This document shows, piece by piece, positions 22,694-35,951 of a DNA stretch of 64,000 nt (within the stretch, counting starts at the first letter, position 1; every line of letters starts with the position of its first letter). The position numbers were made by a program, and so were the translations under genes. Source of the DNA: Pseudomonas veronii (GTDB taxonomy: Bacteria; Pseudomonadota; Gammaproteobacteria; Pseudomonadales; Pseudomonadaceae); the NCBI RefSeq assembly GCF_001439695.1, contig NZ_JYLL01000005.1, positions 124,001 to 188,000 of the forward strand, read 5' to 3'. Below the pieces are notes generated by a model. The model made no database searches. It saw only the letters and a list, made by a program, of their open reading frames with translations, and was not told where the DNA came from.

Positions 22694-23775
22694 TGCTGCT
22701 GCTGCTGGCTGAGTATCTGCAACAGTTCCACAAAGGCTTCGCGGTCTTCCAGTACCTGACCCTGCGCGGGATTCTGGGCGTGCTGACCGCGCTGTCTCTG
22801 TCGCTGTTCCTGGGGCCGTGGATGATCCGCACCCTGCAGAACCTGCAAATTGGTCAATCGGTTCGCAATGACGGCCCGCAGTCGCACCTGTCCAAATCCG
22901 GCACCCCGACCATGGGCGGCGCGCTGATTCTGTCGTCCATCGGCATCAGCACCTTGCTCTGGGCCGACCTGTACAACCGCTACGTCTGGGTGGTGCTGCT
23001 GGTGACCTTGTTGTTCGGCGCCATCGGCTGGGTCGATGACTATCGCAAAGTGATCGAGAAAAACTCCAAGGGGCTGCCAAGCCGCTGGAAGTATTTCTGG
23101 CAGTCGGTGTTCGGCCTGGCCGCCGCGATCTTCCTCTACATGACGGCTCCAAGCGCGGTCGAGACCACCTTGATCATCCCGATGCTCAAGGATGCGAGCA
23201 TTCCGCTGGGCATCGGCTTCGTGGTGCTGACCTACTTCGTCATCGTCGGCTCCAGCAACGCGGTGAACCTGACCGACGGCCTCGACGGCCTGGCGATCAT
23301 GCCGACGGTGATGGTAGGCGGCGCATTGGGCATCTTCTGCTACCTGTCGGGTAACGTGAAATTCGCTGAATACCTGCTGATCCCGTATGTGCCGGGCGCC
23401 GGTGAACTGATCGTGTTCTGCGGCGCGCTGATCGGTGCCGGGCTGGGCTTCCTGTGGTTCAACACCTATCCCGCGCAAGTGTTCATGGGCGATGTCGGCG
23501 CACTGGCGCTGGGCGCGGCCCTGGGCACCATCGCGGTGATCGTTCGCCAGGAAATCGTGCTGTTCATCATGGGCGGTGTGTTCGTGATGGAAACCCTGTC
23601 GGTGGTCATCCAGGTGGCTTCCTTCAAATTGACTGGGCGCCGCGTGTTCCGCATGGCGCCGATCCACCACCACTTTGAACTCAAGGGCTGGCCTGAGCCG
23701 CGTGTGATCGTCCGATTCTGGATCATCACCGTGATTCTCGTGCTGGTCGGCCTTGCCACCCTGAAACTGAGGTAG
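22693..23775 (+). CDS. mraY: Phospho-MurNAc-pentapeptide translocase MraY
   Basis: 360 residues from ATG 22693 (the frame is open upstream inside murF). It is a polytopic membrane protein with about ten hydrophobic segments. The conserved blocks are [14 protein letters not shown] (Asp pair), [14 protein letters not shown] and HHHFELKGW. It links the MurNAc-pentapeptide to undecaprenyl phosphate, forming lipid I. GGAGA lies ahead of the start within the murF end. Confidence 0.98.
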   Translation: MLLLLAEYLQQFHKGFAVFQYLTLRGILGVLTALSLSLFLGPWMIRTLQNLQIGQSVRNDGPQSHLSKSGTPTMGGALILSSIGISTLLWADLYNRYVWVVLLVTLLFGAIGWVDDYRKVIEKNSKGLPSRWKYFWQSVFGLAAAIFLYMTAPSAVETTLIIPMLKDASIPLGIGFVVLTYFVIVGSSNAVNLTDGLDGLAIMPTVMVGGALGIFCYLSGNVKFAEYLLIPYVPGAGELIVFCGALIGAGLGFLWFNTYPAQVFMGDVGALALGAALGTIAVIVRQEIVLFIMGGVFVMETLSVVIQVASFKLTGRRVFRMAPIHHHFELKGWPEPRVIVRFWIITVILVLVGLATLKLR

Positions 23776-23781
23776 AAACGA

Positions 23782-25128
23782 GTGTCCCTGATCGCTTCAG
23801 ACCACTTCCGCATCGTTGTCGGCCTCGGCAAGAGCGGCATGTCCCTGGTTCGCTTCCTGGCGAACCAGGGCACGTCGTTTGCCGTCGCCGATACGCGGGA
23901 AAATCCACCGGAGCTGGTCACGCTGCGCCGTGACTACCCGCACGTGGAAGTGCGTTGTGGCGAGTTGGATGTCGAGTTTCTGTGCCGTGCCGACGAGCTC
24001 TACGTGAGCCCCGGCCTGGCCCTGGCGACACCGGCCCTGCAAGCCGCGGCGGCGCGTGGCGTGAAGCTGTCCGGCGATATCGACCTGTTCGCGCGCAACG
24101 CGAAGGCGCCGATCGTCGCGATCAGCGGTTCCAACGCGAAAAGCACCGTGACCACCCTGGTCGGCGAGATGGCGGCTGCGGCCGGCAAGCGCGTGGCCGT
24201 GGGCGGCAACCTCGGCACCCCGGCGCTGGACCTGCTCAGCGACGACGTCGAGCTGTACGTGATGGAACTGTCGAGCTTCCAGCTGGAAACCACTCACGAC
24301 CTGGGCGCTGAAGTGGCCACCGTATTGAACGTCAGCGAAGACCACATGGACCGCTACAGCGGCCTGCCGGCCTATCACCTGGCCAAGCACCGGATCTTCC
24401 GCGGCGCCAAACAAGTGGTGGTCAACCGCCAGGATGCCCTGAGCCGTCCGCTGATGGGCGAGGGCCTGCCGTGCTGGACCTTCGGCCTGGGCAAACCCGA
24501 CTTCAAGGCCTTCGGTATCCGTGAAGAGAACGGCGAGAAATACCTGGCCTTCGAATTCCAGAACCTGATGCCGGTGCGCGAGCTGAAAATCCGTGGCGCC
24601 CACAACCAATCCAATGCCCTCGCGGCCTTGGCGCTGGGGCATGCCGTGGGCTTGCCGTTCGACGCCATGCTCGCGAGCCTGCGCACCTTCGGCGGCCTCG
24701 AGCATCGCTGCCAGTGGGTCCGCGACCTGAATGGCGTCAGCTATTACAACGACTCCAAGGCCACCAACGTCGGTGCGGCCCTGGCCGCCATCGAAGGCCT
24801 GGGTGCCGATATCGACGGCAAGCTGTTGCTGATCGCCGGTGGCGACGGCAAAGGCGCCGACTTCAAGGACCTCAAGGGGCCGGTCGCCGCCCATTGCCGC
24901 GCCGTGGTGCTGATGGGCCGCGATGCCGACTTGATCGCCGCCGCCCTCGGTGATGCGGTGCCGCAAGTGCGTGCCAGCTCCCTCGACGACGCGATTGCCC
25001 AGTGCAAAGCCCTGGCCCAGCCGGGTGATGCGGTGCTGCTGTCGCCGGCGTGCGCCAGTTTCGACATGTTCAAGAACTACGAAGAGCGCGGCCAGCTGTT
25101 CGCCCGCGCCGTGGAGGCCTTGGCATGA
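23782..25128 (+). CDS. murD: UDP-MurNAc-L-Ala--D-Glu ligase MurD
   Basis: 448 residues from a GTG start, with GAGGTAG spanning the mraY stop as ribosome site. The N-terminal VVGLGKSGMS binds the uridine part. The ATP loop is GSNAKST at 116-122, the Pseudomonas variant of the usual GTNGKST. YNDSKATN follows in the central domain. It adds D-glutamate to UDP-MurNAc-L-Ala. It overlaps ftsW by 4 nt. Confidence 0.97.
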   Translation: MSLIASDHFRIVVGLGKSGMSLVRFLANQGTSFAVADTRENPPELVTLRRDYPHVEVRCGELDVEFLCRADELYVSPGLALATPALQAAAARGVKLSGDIDLFARNAKAPIVAISGSNAKSTVTTLVGEMAAAAGKRVAVGGNLGTPALDLLSDDVELYVMELSSFQLETTHDLGAEVATVLNVSEDHMDRYSGLPAYHLAKHRIFRGAKQVVVNRQDALSRPLMGEGLPCWTFGLGKPDFKAFGIREENGEKYLAFEFQNLMPVRELKIRGAHNQSNALAALALGHAVGLPFDAMLASLRTFGGLEHRCQWVRDLNGVSYYNDSKATNVGAALAAIEGLGADIDGKLLLIAGGDGKGADFKDLKGPVAAHCRAVVLMGRDADLIAAALGDAVPQVRASSLDDAIAQCKALAQPGDAVLLSPACASFDMFKNYEERGQLFARAVEALA

Positions 25129-26348
25129 ATCTCAACTTCCGTAACATCATCAAGCCGTACCCGTCGCCGATCATTACCGGACGCGGCATCGACCTCGACT
25201 TCCCGATGCTCGCCGGTTGCCTGGCTTTGCTCGGCCTTGGGTTGGTGATGATCACGTCGGCGTCCTCCGAAGTGGCGGCCGTGCAGTCGGGCAACACCCT
25301 GTACATGATGATCCGTCACCTGGTGTACCTAGTGATCGGCCTCGGCGCGTGCATCGTCACCATGATGATCCCCATCGCCACCTGGCAGCGTCTGGGCTGG
25401 CTGATGCTGATCGGTGCGTTTGGCTTGCTGATCATGGTGATCCTGCCCGGCATCGGCCGCGAGGTGAACGGTTCGATGCGCTGGATCGGCTTCGGTGCGT
25501 TCAACGTGCAGCCGTCGGAAATCGCCAAGGTGTTCGTGGTGATCTACCTCGCCGGCTACCTGGTGCGGCGTCAGAAAGAAGTGCGTGAAAGCTGGATGGG
25601 CTTCTTCAAGCCGTTCATCGTGCTGCTGCCCATGGCCGGCCTGTTGCTGATGGAACCCGACTTCGGGGCCACCGTCGTGATGATGGGCGCCGCTGCGGCG
25701 ATGCTGTTCCTCGGCGGGGTCGGGCTGTTCCGCTTCACCTTGATGGTGGTGCTGGCGGTGGCTGCCGTGACCGTGCTGGTGCAGGCGCAACCTTATCGGA
25801 TGGCCCGTCTGATCACCTTTACCGACCCGTGGTCCGACCAGTTCGGCTCCGGCTATCAGTTGACCCAGGCGCTGATCGCCTTCGGTCGCGGCGAGTGGCT
25901 GGGCGTGGGCCTGGGCAACAGCGTGCAGAAACAATTCTACCTGCCGGAAGCGCACACCGACTTCGTGTTCTCGGTGCTCGCCGAAGAGCTGGGCGTGGTC
26001 GGTTCGCTGTGTACCGTCGCATTGTTCGTGTTCGTGTGTGTGCGCGGCATGTACATCGGCTTGTGGGCCGAGAAGGCCAAACAGTATTTCGCTGCGTATG
26101 TGGCGTATGGCTTGTCGTTCCTGTGGATCGGCCAGTTCCTGATCAATATCGGCGTGAACGTCGGCCTGCTGCCGACCAAGGGCCTGACCTTGCCGTTCCT
26201 CAGTTACGGCGGCAGTTCGCTGGTGATCTGCTGTGCCTGTCTTGGCTTGTTGCTGCGCATCGAGTGGGAGAGTCGAACCCACCTGGGCAGCGAAGAGATG
26301 GAGTTCAGCGAAAGCGACTTCGCCGAGGAGCCGACCCATGGGCGCTAA
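25125..26348 (+). CDS. ftsW: Septal peptidoglycan polymerase FtsW
   Basis: 407 residues from ATG 25125, overlapping the murD stop (ATGA). It is a SEDS-family protein with about ten membrane segments. RWIGFGAFNVQPSEIAK carries the family signature, and the C-terminal SYGGSSL block is conserved. It polymerises glycan strands from lipid II in partnership with FtsI. The end overlaps the murG start by 11 nt. Confidence 0.97.
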   Translation: MNLNFRNIIKPYPSPIITGRGIDLDFPMLAGCLALLGLGLVMITSASSEVAAVQSGNTLYMMIRHLVYLVIGLGACIVTMMIPIATWQRLGWLMLIGAFGLLIMVILPGIGREVNGSMRWIGFGAFNVQPSEIAKVFVVIYLAGYLVRRQKEVRESWMGFFKPFIVLLPMAGLLLMEPDFGATVVMMGAAAAMLFLGGVGLFRFTLMVVLAVAAVTVLVQAQPYRMARLITFTDPWSDQFGSGYQLTQALIAFGRGEWLGVGLGNSVQKQFYLPEAHTDFVFSVLAEELGVVGSLCTVALFVFVCVRGMYIGLWAEKAKQYFAAYVAYGLSFLWIGQFLINIGVNVGLLPTKGLTLPFLSYGGSSLVICCACLGLLLRIEWESRTHLGSEEMEFSESDFAEEPTHGR

Positions 26349-27400
26349 CGTGCTGATCATGGCAGGCGGCACCGGGGGCCATGTGTTCCCGGCCCTGGCC
26401 TGTGCGCGCGAATTCCAGAGCCGTGGCTACAGCGTGCATTGGCTGGGAACGCCGCGTGGTATCGAAAACGAACTGGTGCCGAGCGCCGGCTTGCCGCTGC
26501 ATTTGATCAACGTCACGGGCCTGCGCGGCAAGGGCAAGCTGTCGCTGCTCAAGGCACCGTTCGTGTTGCTCAAGGCGGTGTGGCAGGCGCGCAAGGTCAT
26601 CCGTGAATTGCAGCCGGTGTGTGTGCTCGGTTTCGGCGGTTACGTGACCGGCCCCGGCGGCGTCGCGGCCAGGCTCGCGGGCGTGCCGGTGATCGTGCAT
26701 GAGCAGAACGCTGTCGCCGGCACCGCCAACCGCTTGCTGGTGCCGCTGGCGGCGCGGGTGTGCGAAGCGTTCCCGAATACCTTCGGCGCCTCGGACAAAC
26801 GCCGCACCACCGGCAACCCGGTACGCACCGAGCTGTTTATGGACATTGCCCGGCAGCCCTTGGCCGGGCGCAAGGCGCACCTGCTGATCCTGGGCGGGAG
26901 CCTGGGCGCCGAGCCGCTGAATAAATTGCTACCGCAAGCGCTGGCGCAACTGCCTGTGGACGTGCGCCCGCAGGTCTTTCACCAGGCCGGCAAGAACCAC
27001 GATGAAGTCACCGCCACGCGTTATCGCGAGGCCGGTGTCGAGGCTGATGTGCAGCCCTTCATCGAAGACATGGCCCAAGCCTATGGCTGGGCCGACCTGG
27101 TGGTCTGTCGCGCTGGTGCGCTGACCGTCAGTGAACTGGCCGCCGCCGGTCTGCCGTCCTTGCTGGTGCCTTTGCCCCATGCGATCGACGATCACCAGAC
27201 CCGCAACGCCGAATATTTGGCCGGGGAGGGCGCTGCCTTCCTACTGCCGCAAAGAACGACTGGCGCCGCCGATTTGGCCGCACGCCTGACCGAGGTTTTG
27301 ATGCAACCGGAACGACTCAACAGCATGGCGAGCACCGCACGCCGCCTGGCCAAACCTGACGCAACCCGCACCGTGGTCGATATCTGCCTGGAGGTGGCCC

Positions 27401-27408
<8 letters not shown>
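26338..27408 (+). CDS. murG: Lipid II synthase MurG (GlcNAc transferase)
   Basis: 356 residues from ATG 26338. The frame is open upstream in ftsW, but [15 protein letters not shown] is the family start. The glycine-rich GGTGGH loop is at 10-15, and the donor-binding region includes [17 protein letters not shown]. It adds GlcNAc to lipid I on the inner face of the membrane. It overlaps ftsW by 11 nt and murC by 8 nt. Confidence 0.98.
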
Positions 27409-29826
<2,418 letters not shown>

Positions 29827-29829
29827 GAC

Positions 29830-30699
29830 ATGAAAGGCGCATCGCTTCGTCATCAGCCCCCACCCGCACCCGGCCGCAAGCCGGTGCCACGGGGTGCCAG
29901 CCGAATGGTGGCTAAAGAGCCGATGTCGGCGCGCCTGCCGAAAGCCAACTTTGGTTTCCTCAAGGCGCTGTTCTGGCCGGTGTTGCTGGTGGTGTTGGGC
30001 TTCGGCACTTACGAAGGCGCGCAGCGTCTATTGCCTTATGCCGACCGGCCGATCACCAAGATCAGCGTGCAGGGCGACTTGAGCTACATCAGCCAGCAAG
30101 CGGTGCAGCAGCGCATCGGCCCGTTCCTGGCGGCGAGCTTCTTCACCATCGACCTGGCCGGCATGCGCCGGGAGCTGGAGCAGATGCCGTGGATCGCCCA
30201 CGCCGAAGTCCGCCGTGTATGGCCGGACCAGGTGACGATCCGCCTGGAAGAACAACTGCCCGTGGCCCGTTGGGGCGATGAGGCGCTGTTGAACAACCAG
30301 GGCCAGGCGTTCACCCCGCGTGAGCTGGCCAATTACGAGCACCTGCCGCAGCTGTTCGGGCCGCAGCGGGCGCAGCAGCAAGTGATGCAGCAGTACCAGG
30401 CCTTGAGCCAGATGCTGCGGCCGCTGGGCTTCTCCATTGCACGCCTGGAATTGCGTGAACGGGGCAGCTGGTTTTTGACGACCGGGGCAGGCAGTTCCGG
30501 CCCGGGCATCGAGTTGTTGCTGGGACGCGACCGCTTGGTGGAAAAGATGCGCCGCTTTATTGCCATCTATGAAAAGACCTTGAAAGAACAGATTACGAAC
30601 ATTGCGAGCGTCGACCTGCGTTACGCCAACGGCCTTGCCGTCGGCTGGCGTGAACCGGCTGCGCCCACGGCAGCGCAACCCGCTGTCGCGAAGAATTAA
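29830..30699 (+). CDS. ftsQ: Cell division protein FtsQ
   Basis: 289 residues. A proline- and Arg-rich cytoplasmic tail (about 1-42) precedes one membrane segment (about 46-65). A POTRA domain follows, beginning near [19 protein letters not shown], then the FtsQ/DivIB beta domain. It is the scaffold of FtsQLB. The gene starts 3 nt after ddlB and ends 15 nt before ftsA. Confidence 0.96.
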   Translation: MKGASLRHQPPPAPGRKPVPRGASRMVAKEPMSARLPKANFGFLKALFWPVLLVVLGFGTYEGAQRLLPYADRPITKISVQGDLSYISQQAVQQRIGPFLAASFFTIDLAGMRRELEQMPWIAHAEVRRVWPDQVTIRLEEQLPVARWGDEALLNNQGQAFTPRELANYEHLPQLFGPQRAQQQVMQQYQALSQMLRPLGFSIARLELRERGSWFLTTGAGSSGPGIELLLGRDRLVEKMRRFIAIYEKTLKEQITNIASVDLRYANGLAVGWREPAAPTAAQPAVAKN

Positions 30700-30714
30700 G
30701 AAGAGGCAGGACCC

Positions 30715-31977
30715 ATGGCAAACGTGCAAAGCGGCAAAATGATCGTCGGTCTCGATATCGGCACCTCCAAGGTGGTGGCGCTGGTGGGCGAGGTCGGGGA
30801 AGACGGCACGATCGAAATCGTCGGTATTGGCACGCATCCGTCCCGGGGCCTGAAGAAGGGCGTGGTGGTGAACATCGAGTCCACCGTGCAATCGATCCAG
30901 CGCGCCATCGAAGAAGCGCAGCTGATGGCCGGTTGCCGGATTCACTCGGCGTTCGTCGGCGTAGCGGGCAATCACATCCGCAGCCTGAACTCCCACGGCA
31001 TCGTGGCGATCCGCGACCGCGAAGTCAGCGCGGCCGACCTTGAGCGCGTACTCGACGCCGCCCAGGCCGTGGCGATCCCGGCGGACCAGCGCGTGCTGCA
31101 CACCCTGCCGCAGGACTACGTGATCGACAACCAGGAAGGCGTGCGCGAGCCCCTGGGCATGTCAGGCGTGCGCCTGGAAGCCAAGGTCCACGTGGTGACC
31201 TGCGCGGTCAATGCCGCACAGAACATTGAAAAGTGCGTGCGTCGCTGCGGCCTGGAAATCGACGACATCATTCTCGAGCAACTGGCTTCGGCCTACTCGG
31301 TACTGACCGACGACGAAAAAGAACTGGGCGTGTGCCTGGTCGACATCGGCGGCGGCACCACCGACATCGCGATCTTCACCGAGGGTGCGATCCGTCACAC
31401 CGCCGTGATCCCGATTGCCGGCGACCAGGTCACCAACGACATCGCCATGGCGTTGCGCACACCGACGCAGTACGCCGAAGAGATCAAGATCCGCTATGCC
31501 TGCGCCCTGGCCAAACTGGCCGGCGCCGGTGAAACCATCAAGGTGCCGAGCGTGGGCGACCGTCCACCGCGCGAGCTGTCGCGCCAGGCCCTGGCCGAAG
31601 TGGTCGAGCCGCGCTACGACGAGCTGTTCACCCTGATCCAGGCGGAACTGCGCCGCAGCGGTTACGAAGATTTGATCCCGGCCGGCATCGTGCTGACCGG
31701 TGGCACCTCGAAGATGGAAGGCGCGGTCGAACTGGCCGAAGAGATCTTCCACATGCCAGTTCGCCTGGGCGTGCCCCATGGCGTCAAAGGCCTGGGCGAC
31801 GTGGTGCGCAACCCGATTTATTCCACCGGTGTGGGCTTGCTGTTGTACGGGCTGCAAAAGCAGACCGACGGCATTTCCCTGTCGGGCCCGAGCATCCGCG
31901 ACAGCTACCGCGGCGACGACGAAGCGAAAGCGCCGTTGTTCGAACGGTTGCAGGCTTGGGTCAAAGGCAATTTCTAA
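30715..31977 (+). CDS. ftsA: Cell division protein FtsA (actin-like membrane tether)
   Basis: 420 residues with the actin-fold signatures IVGLDIGTSKVVALVGEV at the N-terminus, LVDIGGGTTDIAIF and VLTGGTSKMEGA. The C-terminus, FERLQAWVKGNF, is the amphipathic membrane-targeting helix. AAGAGG precedes the ATG. FtsA anchors FtsZ filaments and recruits later division proteins. Confidence 0.98.
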   Translation: MANVQSGKMIVGLDIGTSKVVALVGEVGEDGTIEIVGIGTHPSRGLKKGVVVNIESTVQSIQRAIEEAQLMAGCRIHSAFVGVAGNHIRSLNSHGIVAIRDREVSAADLERVLDAAQAVAIPADQRVLHTLPQDYVIDNQEGVREPLGMSGVRLEAKVHVVTCAVNAAQNIEKCVRRCGLEIDDIILEQLASAYSVLTDDEKELGVCLVDIGGGTTDIAIFTEGAIRHTAVIPIAGDQVTNDIAMALRTPTQYAEEIKIRYACALAKLAGAGETIKVPSVGDRPPRELSRQALAEVVEPRYDELFTLIQAELRRSGYEDLIPAGIVLTGGTSKMEGAVELAEEIFHMPVRLGVPHGVKGLGDVVRNPIYSTGVGLLLYGLQKQTDGISLSGPSIRDSYRGDDEAKAPLFERLQAWVKGNF

Positions 31978-32046
31978 CGATTTACCGCAACACCGTAAAA
32001 AAAAGCAGTAGGCGAAAAAACTAGAGAATACGAAAGGAGAGGGAAA

Positions 32047-33252
32047 ATGTTCGAACTCGTAGACAACATCCCCGCAAGCCCGGTCATCAAAGTGATCGGT
32101 GTCGGCGGTGGCGGCGGCAACGCTGTCAACCATATGGTCAAGAGCAACATTGAAGGCGTTGAATTCATCTGCGCCAACACTGATGCCCAGGCGCTGAAGA
32201 GCATCGGCGCGCGGACCATCCTGCAATTGGGCACCGCCGTGACCAAGGGCCTCGGCGCTGGCGCCAACCCGGAAGTCGGCCGTCAAGCCGCGCTGGAAGA
32301 CCGCGAGCGTATCGCCGAAGTGCTGCAAGGCACCAACATGGTGTTCATCACCACCGGCATGGGCGGCGGTACCGGTACCGGTGCAGCGCCGATCATCGCC
32401 GAAGTGGCCAAGGAAATGGGGATTCTGACGGTCGCCGTCGTGACCCGTCCGTTCCCGTTCGAAGGCCGCAAGCGCATGCAGATCGCCGACGAAGGTATCC
32501 GTCTGCTGTCTGAAAGCGTCGACTCGTTGATCACCATCCCCAACGAGAAGCTGCTGACCATCCTGGGCAAGGACGCGAGCCTGCTGTCCGCGTTCGCCAA
32601 GGCTGACGATGTACTGGCCGGTGCCGTTCGCGGTATCTCCGACATCATCAAGCGCCCGGGCATGATCAACGTCGACTTCGCCGACGTGCGTACCGTGATG
32701 AGCGAAATGGGCATGGCGATGATGGGCACTGGCTGCGCCAGCGGTCCGAACCGTGCGCGTGAAGCCACCGAAGCGGCCATCCGCAACCCGTTGCTCGAAG
32801 ACGTGAACCTGCAAGGCGCACGCGGCATCCTGGTGAACATCACCGCCGGTCCTGACCTGTCCCTGGGTGAGTACTCCGACGTGGGTAGCATCATCGAAGC
32901 CTTCGCTTCCGAGCACGCGATGGTCAAAGTCGGCACCGTGATCGATCCGGACATGCGCGACGAACTGCATGTGACCGTGGTCGCGACCGGTCTGGGCGCA
33001 AAAATCGAGAAGCCTGTAAAGGTCATCGACAATACCGTTCACACCGGCCACAACAGCCACGCCAGCCAAGCGGCTGCCGCTCCAGCGCCTGCGCGCCAGG
33101 AACTGCCGTCGGTGAACTACCGTGATCTGGACCGTCCGACCGTGATGCGCAATCAGGCTCAGGCCGGTGCTGCAGCGTCCCGTAGCCCGAATCCGCAAGA
33201 TGATCTGGACTACCTGGACATCCCGGCATTCCTGCGTCGTCAGGCCGATTAA
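32047..33252 (+). CDS. ftsZ: Cell division GTPase FtsZ
   Basis: 401 residues. IGVGGGGGNAVNHM at the N-terminus, the tubulin signature GGGTGTG at 106-112 and FPFEGRKR are diagnostic. The variable linker is Ala/Pro-rich, and the C-terminal peptide DYLDIPAFLRRQ binds FtsA and ZipA. A 69-nt spacer after ftsA with AAAGGAG gives strong independent translation, in line with the high FtsZ:FtsA ratio known from other bacteria. Confidence 0.99.
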   Translation: MFELVDNIPASPVIKVIGVGGGGGNAVNHMVKSNIEGVEFICANTDAQALKSIGARTILQLGTAVTKGLGAGANPEVGRQAALEDRERIAEVLQGTNMVFITTGMGGGTGTGAAPIIAEVAKEMGILTVAVVTRPFPFEGRKRMQIADEGIRLLSESVDSLITIPNEKLLTILGKDASLLSAFAKADDVLAGAVRGISDIIKRPGMINVDFADVRTVMSEMGMAMMGTGCASGPNRAREATEAAIRNPLLEDVNLQGARGILVNITAGPDLSLGEYSDVGSIIEAFASEHAMVKVGTVIDPDMRDELHVTVVATGLGAKIEKPVKVIDNTVHTGHNSHASQAAAAPAPARQELPSVNYRDLDRPTVMRNQAQAGAAASRSPNPQDDLDYLDIPAFLRRQAD

Positions 33253-33328
33253 TGGAATGTATCAGGGCTATGAAGGTGATTGGTGTTCAGCAAAGGTCTG
33301 GTCTGCTATTATCGCCAGCCTTTGTTGA

Positions 33329-34276
<948 letters not shown>

Positions 34277-34302
34277 GTAACAACTCTCTTTCTTTAGTTT
34301 TT

Positions 34303-34331
34303 AAGGGCTGCCTTCGGGTGGCCCTTTTTAT
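34303..34331 (+). terminator. Intrinsic terminator ending the division/lpxC cluster
   Basis: AAGGGCTGCC-TTCG-GGTGGCCCTT hairpin followed by TTTTA, about 27 nt after the lpxC stop. The AAAACTAAAG run on the other side could also help stop the convergent diguanylate-cyclase transcript. Confidence 0.88.
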
Positions 34332-34371
34332 TTCCCGTGGCGAGTGAGCCACAATGGCCTGTTCGCCTCAG

Positions 34372-35865
34372 TCATCGCGCCGTTGCCTCCACGATGCAAT
34401 TGCGCCCACTGTGCTTGGCTTCATACAGCGCGCGGTCCGCACTGAGCTGCAAGTCCTCCAGGGACATGCGACTGCGCTTGTCCCACGTACTCAGGCCAAT
34501 GCTCACGGTAATCGGCCGTTCATCCCCTGCCACCCGTGGCAAGTGCTCGACGCCGCGGCGGATATGCTCGGCGATTAGCCATGCGCCCCTGATATCGGTA
34601 GACGGCAACACCACGGCGAACTCTTCACCGCCATAACGTGCGGCCAGGTCGGCCGGGCGACGGATGTTGCCGCCGATCACCTGGGCGACGTTGCGCAACG
34701 CCTCATCGCCGCCGTGATGGCCATGACGGTCGTTGAATGCCTTGAAGTGGTCGACGTCGATCATCAACAGCGTCAGCGGTTCGGCGGAGCGCTGGGCGCG
34801 GTCCCATTCCAGGCGTAGGCGTTGGTCCAGAATGCGCCGGTTGGCCAGGCCGGTGAGCGCGTCAGTGGCTGCCAGTTCTGACAGCACCTTCTCCGCGCGA
34901 AAACGGCGGCGCAGTTCCCGGCGCAGCATCCAGGTCAGCCATAACAGGCCGATACACAGGATGCCGGTGGCGCCGCCGGTCAGCGTCGCCGCGCGCTTCC
35001 ATGGCGCGAACACGTCCTCACTGGACAACGCCACGACCACAATCAGCGGCAGCTCGCCGACATTGGTGAAGGTATACAGGCGCTCCTTGCCGGTGATGGT
35101 CGAGATGGCCCGAAAGCTGCCGCTTCTTTCGCGCAGCATGCGCTTGAAGTTGGGGCGATCACTCAGGTCCTTGTTGATCATGTCGCGCTCCAGCAGCGGT
35201 TGCTGGGCCAGGAGAATGCCGTGGCTGCTCAACAGGTTGACCGAGCTGCTATTGCCGATGGTCAGGCTGTTGAACAACTGATCGAAGTACGCCAGGCGCA
35301 TGGTGGCCACCGCGACCCCGAGGAACTCGCCGTTGGCGCCGGTGACGCGGCGGCTGAACGCGATGCGCCAGACTTGCTCGCAATGGCACTGAATCATGAA
35401 CGGCCGGCTGATGAACAGGTCGCTCTGGTTGGTGATTTTATGCACGAGGAAGTAGTCGCGATCAGCCAAATTACGCGAGGTCGGCTTGAGCGTCGAAGAG
35501 TCAGCAACGACGGCGCCATTGGCGTCCAGCAACAGCACTTGGTCTTTGAACAGCGCGGCCGTCGACAGCTCGAATTGCACCAGATGCCGGATATCCCCCG
35601 ATACCTTGGACAAATCCGTGCGCTGCGTGGCGGCGATCAACCCTTGCAGCGCGAGGTCGTATAGCTCGACGTTACGCAGCACATCGGCGTTGATCAGTTG
35701 GGTGATGTTGGTGGTTGAGCGTTTCGCCGCCTGCAGGGTGCTGGCGTGTTCGCGGATCAACAGCACCGCGACGATAATCACAATCAATGCGACGGTGAAG
35801 CCGCTGCCTAGCATCAACAATAATTCTGTGCGTTCAGATGGGGTACGAAAAGGGCGTGGACTCAT
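34372..35865 (-). CDS. Membrane diguanylate cyclase with periplasmic Cache sensor
   Basis: 497 residues. The first membrane segment (about 15-38) and the second (about 295-315) frame a periplasmic dCache-like sensor with LLLDANGAVVADS and RDYFLVHKI. The C-terminal GGDEF domain has an active GGEEF (412-416) and a product-inhibition I-site RPAD (403-406) five residues before it. It should therefore make cyclic di-GMP and be feedback-inhibited. It is convergent with lpxC and is not part of the division cluster. The sensed ligand is unknown; periplasmic Cache domains often bind small metabolites such as amino or organic acids. Confidence 0.93.
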   Translation of the reverse strand: MSPRPFRTPSERTELLLMLGSGFTVALIVIIVAVLLIREHASTLQAAKRSTTNITQLINADVLRNVELYDLALQGLIAATQRTDLSKVSGDIRHLVQFELSTAALFKDQVLLLDANGAVVADSSTLKPTSRNLADRDYFLVHKITNQSDLFISRPFMIQCHCEQVWRIAFSRRVTGANGEFLGVAVATMRLAYFDQLFNSLTIGNSSSVNLLSSHGILLAQQPLLERDMINKDLSDRPNFKRMLRERSGSFRAISTITGKERLYTFTNVGELPLIVVVALSSEDVFAPWKRAATLTGGATGILCIGLLWLTWMLRRELRRRFRAEKVLSELAATDALTGLANRRILDQRLRLEWDRAQRSAEPLTLLMIDVDHFKAFNDRHGHHGGDEALRNVAQVIGGNIRRPADLAARYGGEEFAVVLPSTDIRGAWLIAEHIRRGVEHLPRVAGDERPITVSIGLSTWDKRSRMSLEDLQLSADRALYEAKHSGRNCIVEATAR

Positions 35866-35951
35866 CGGGCAGACTTCAACGGTGAAGATACTGGCAGTTT
35901 AGTTCTACCCGATGAAAATTGATTGTTTGGTTGCAAAGAAAGTGCGGCGAC

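Noticed and set aside
23782..25128. MurD ATP loop GSNAKST as a damaged motif
   Set aside because: I recall the same variant in Pseudomonas MurD; the lysine and the following Ser/Thr are retained, so it is a lineage variant.
31162..33198. A 678-codon minus-strand open frame opposite ftsA and ftsZ
   Set aside because: It lies within two essential, highly conserved genes and shows no domain.
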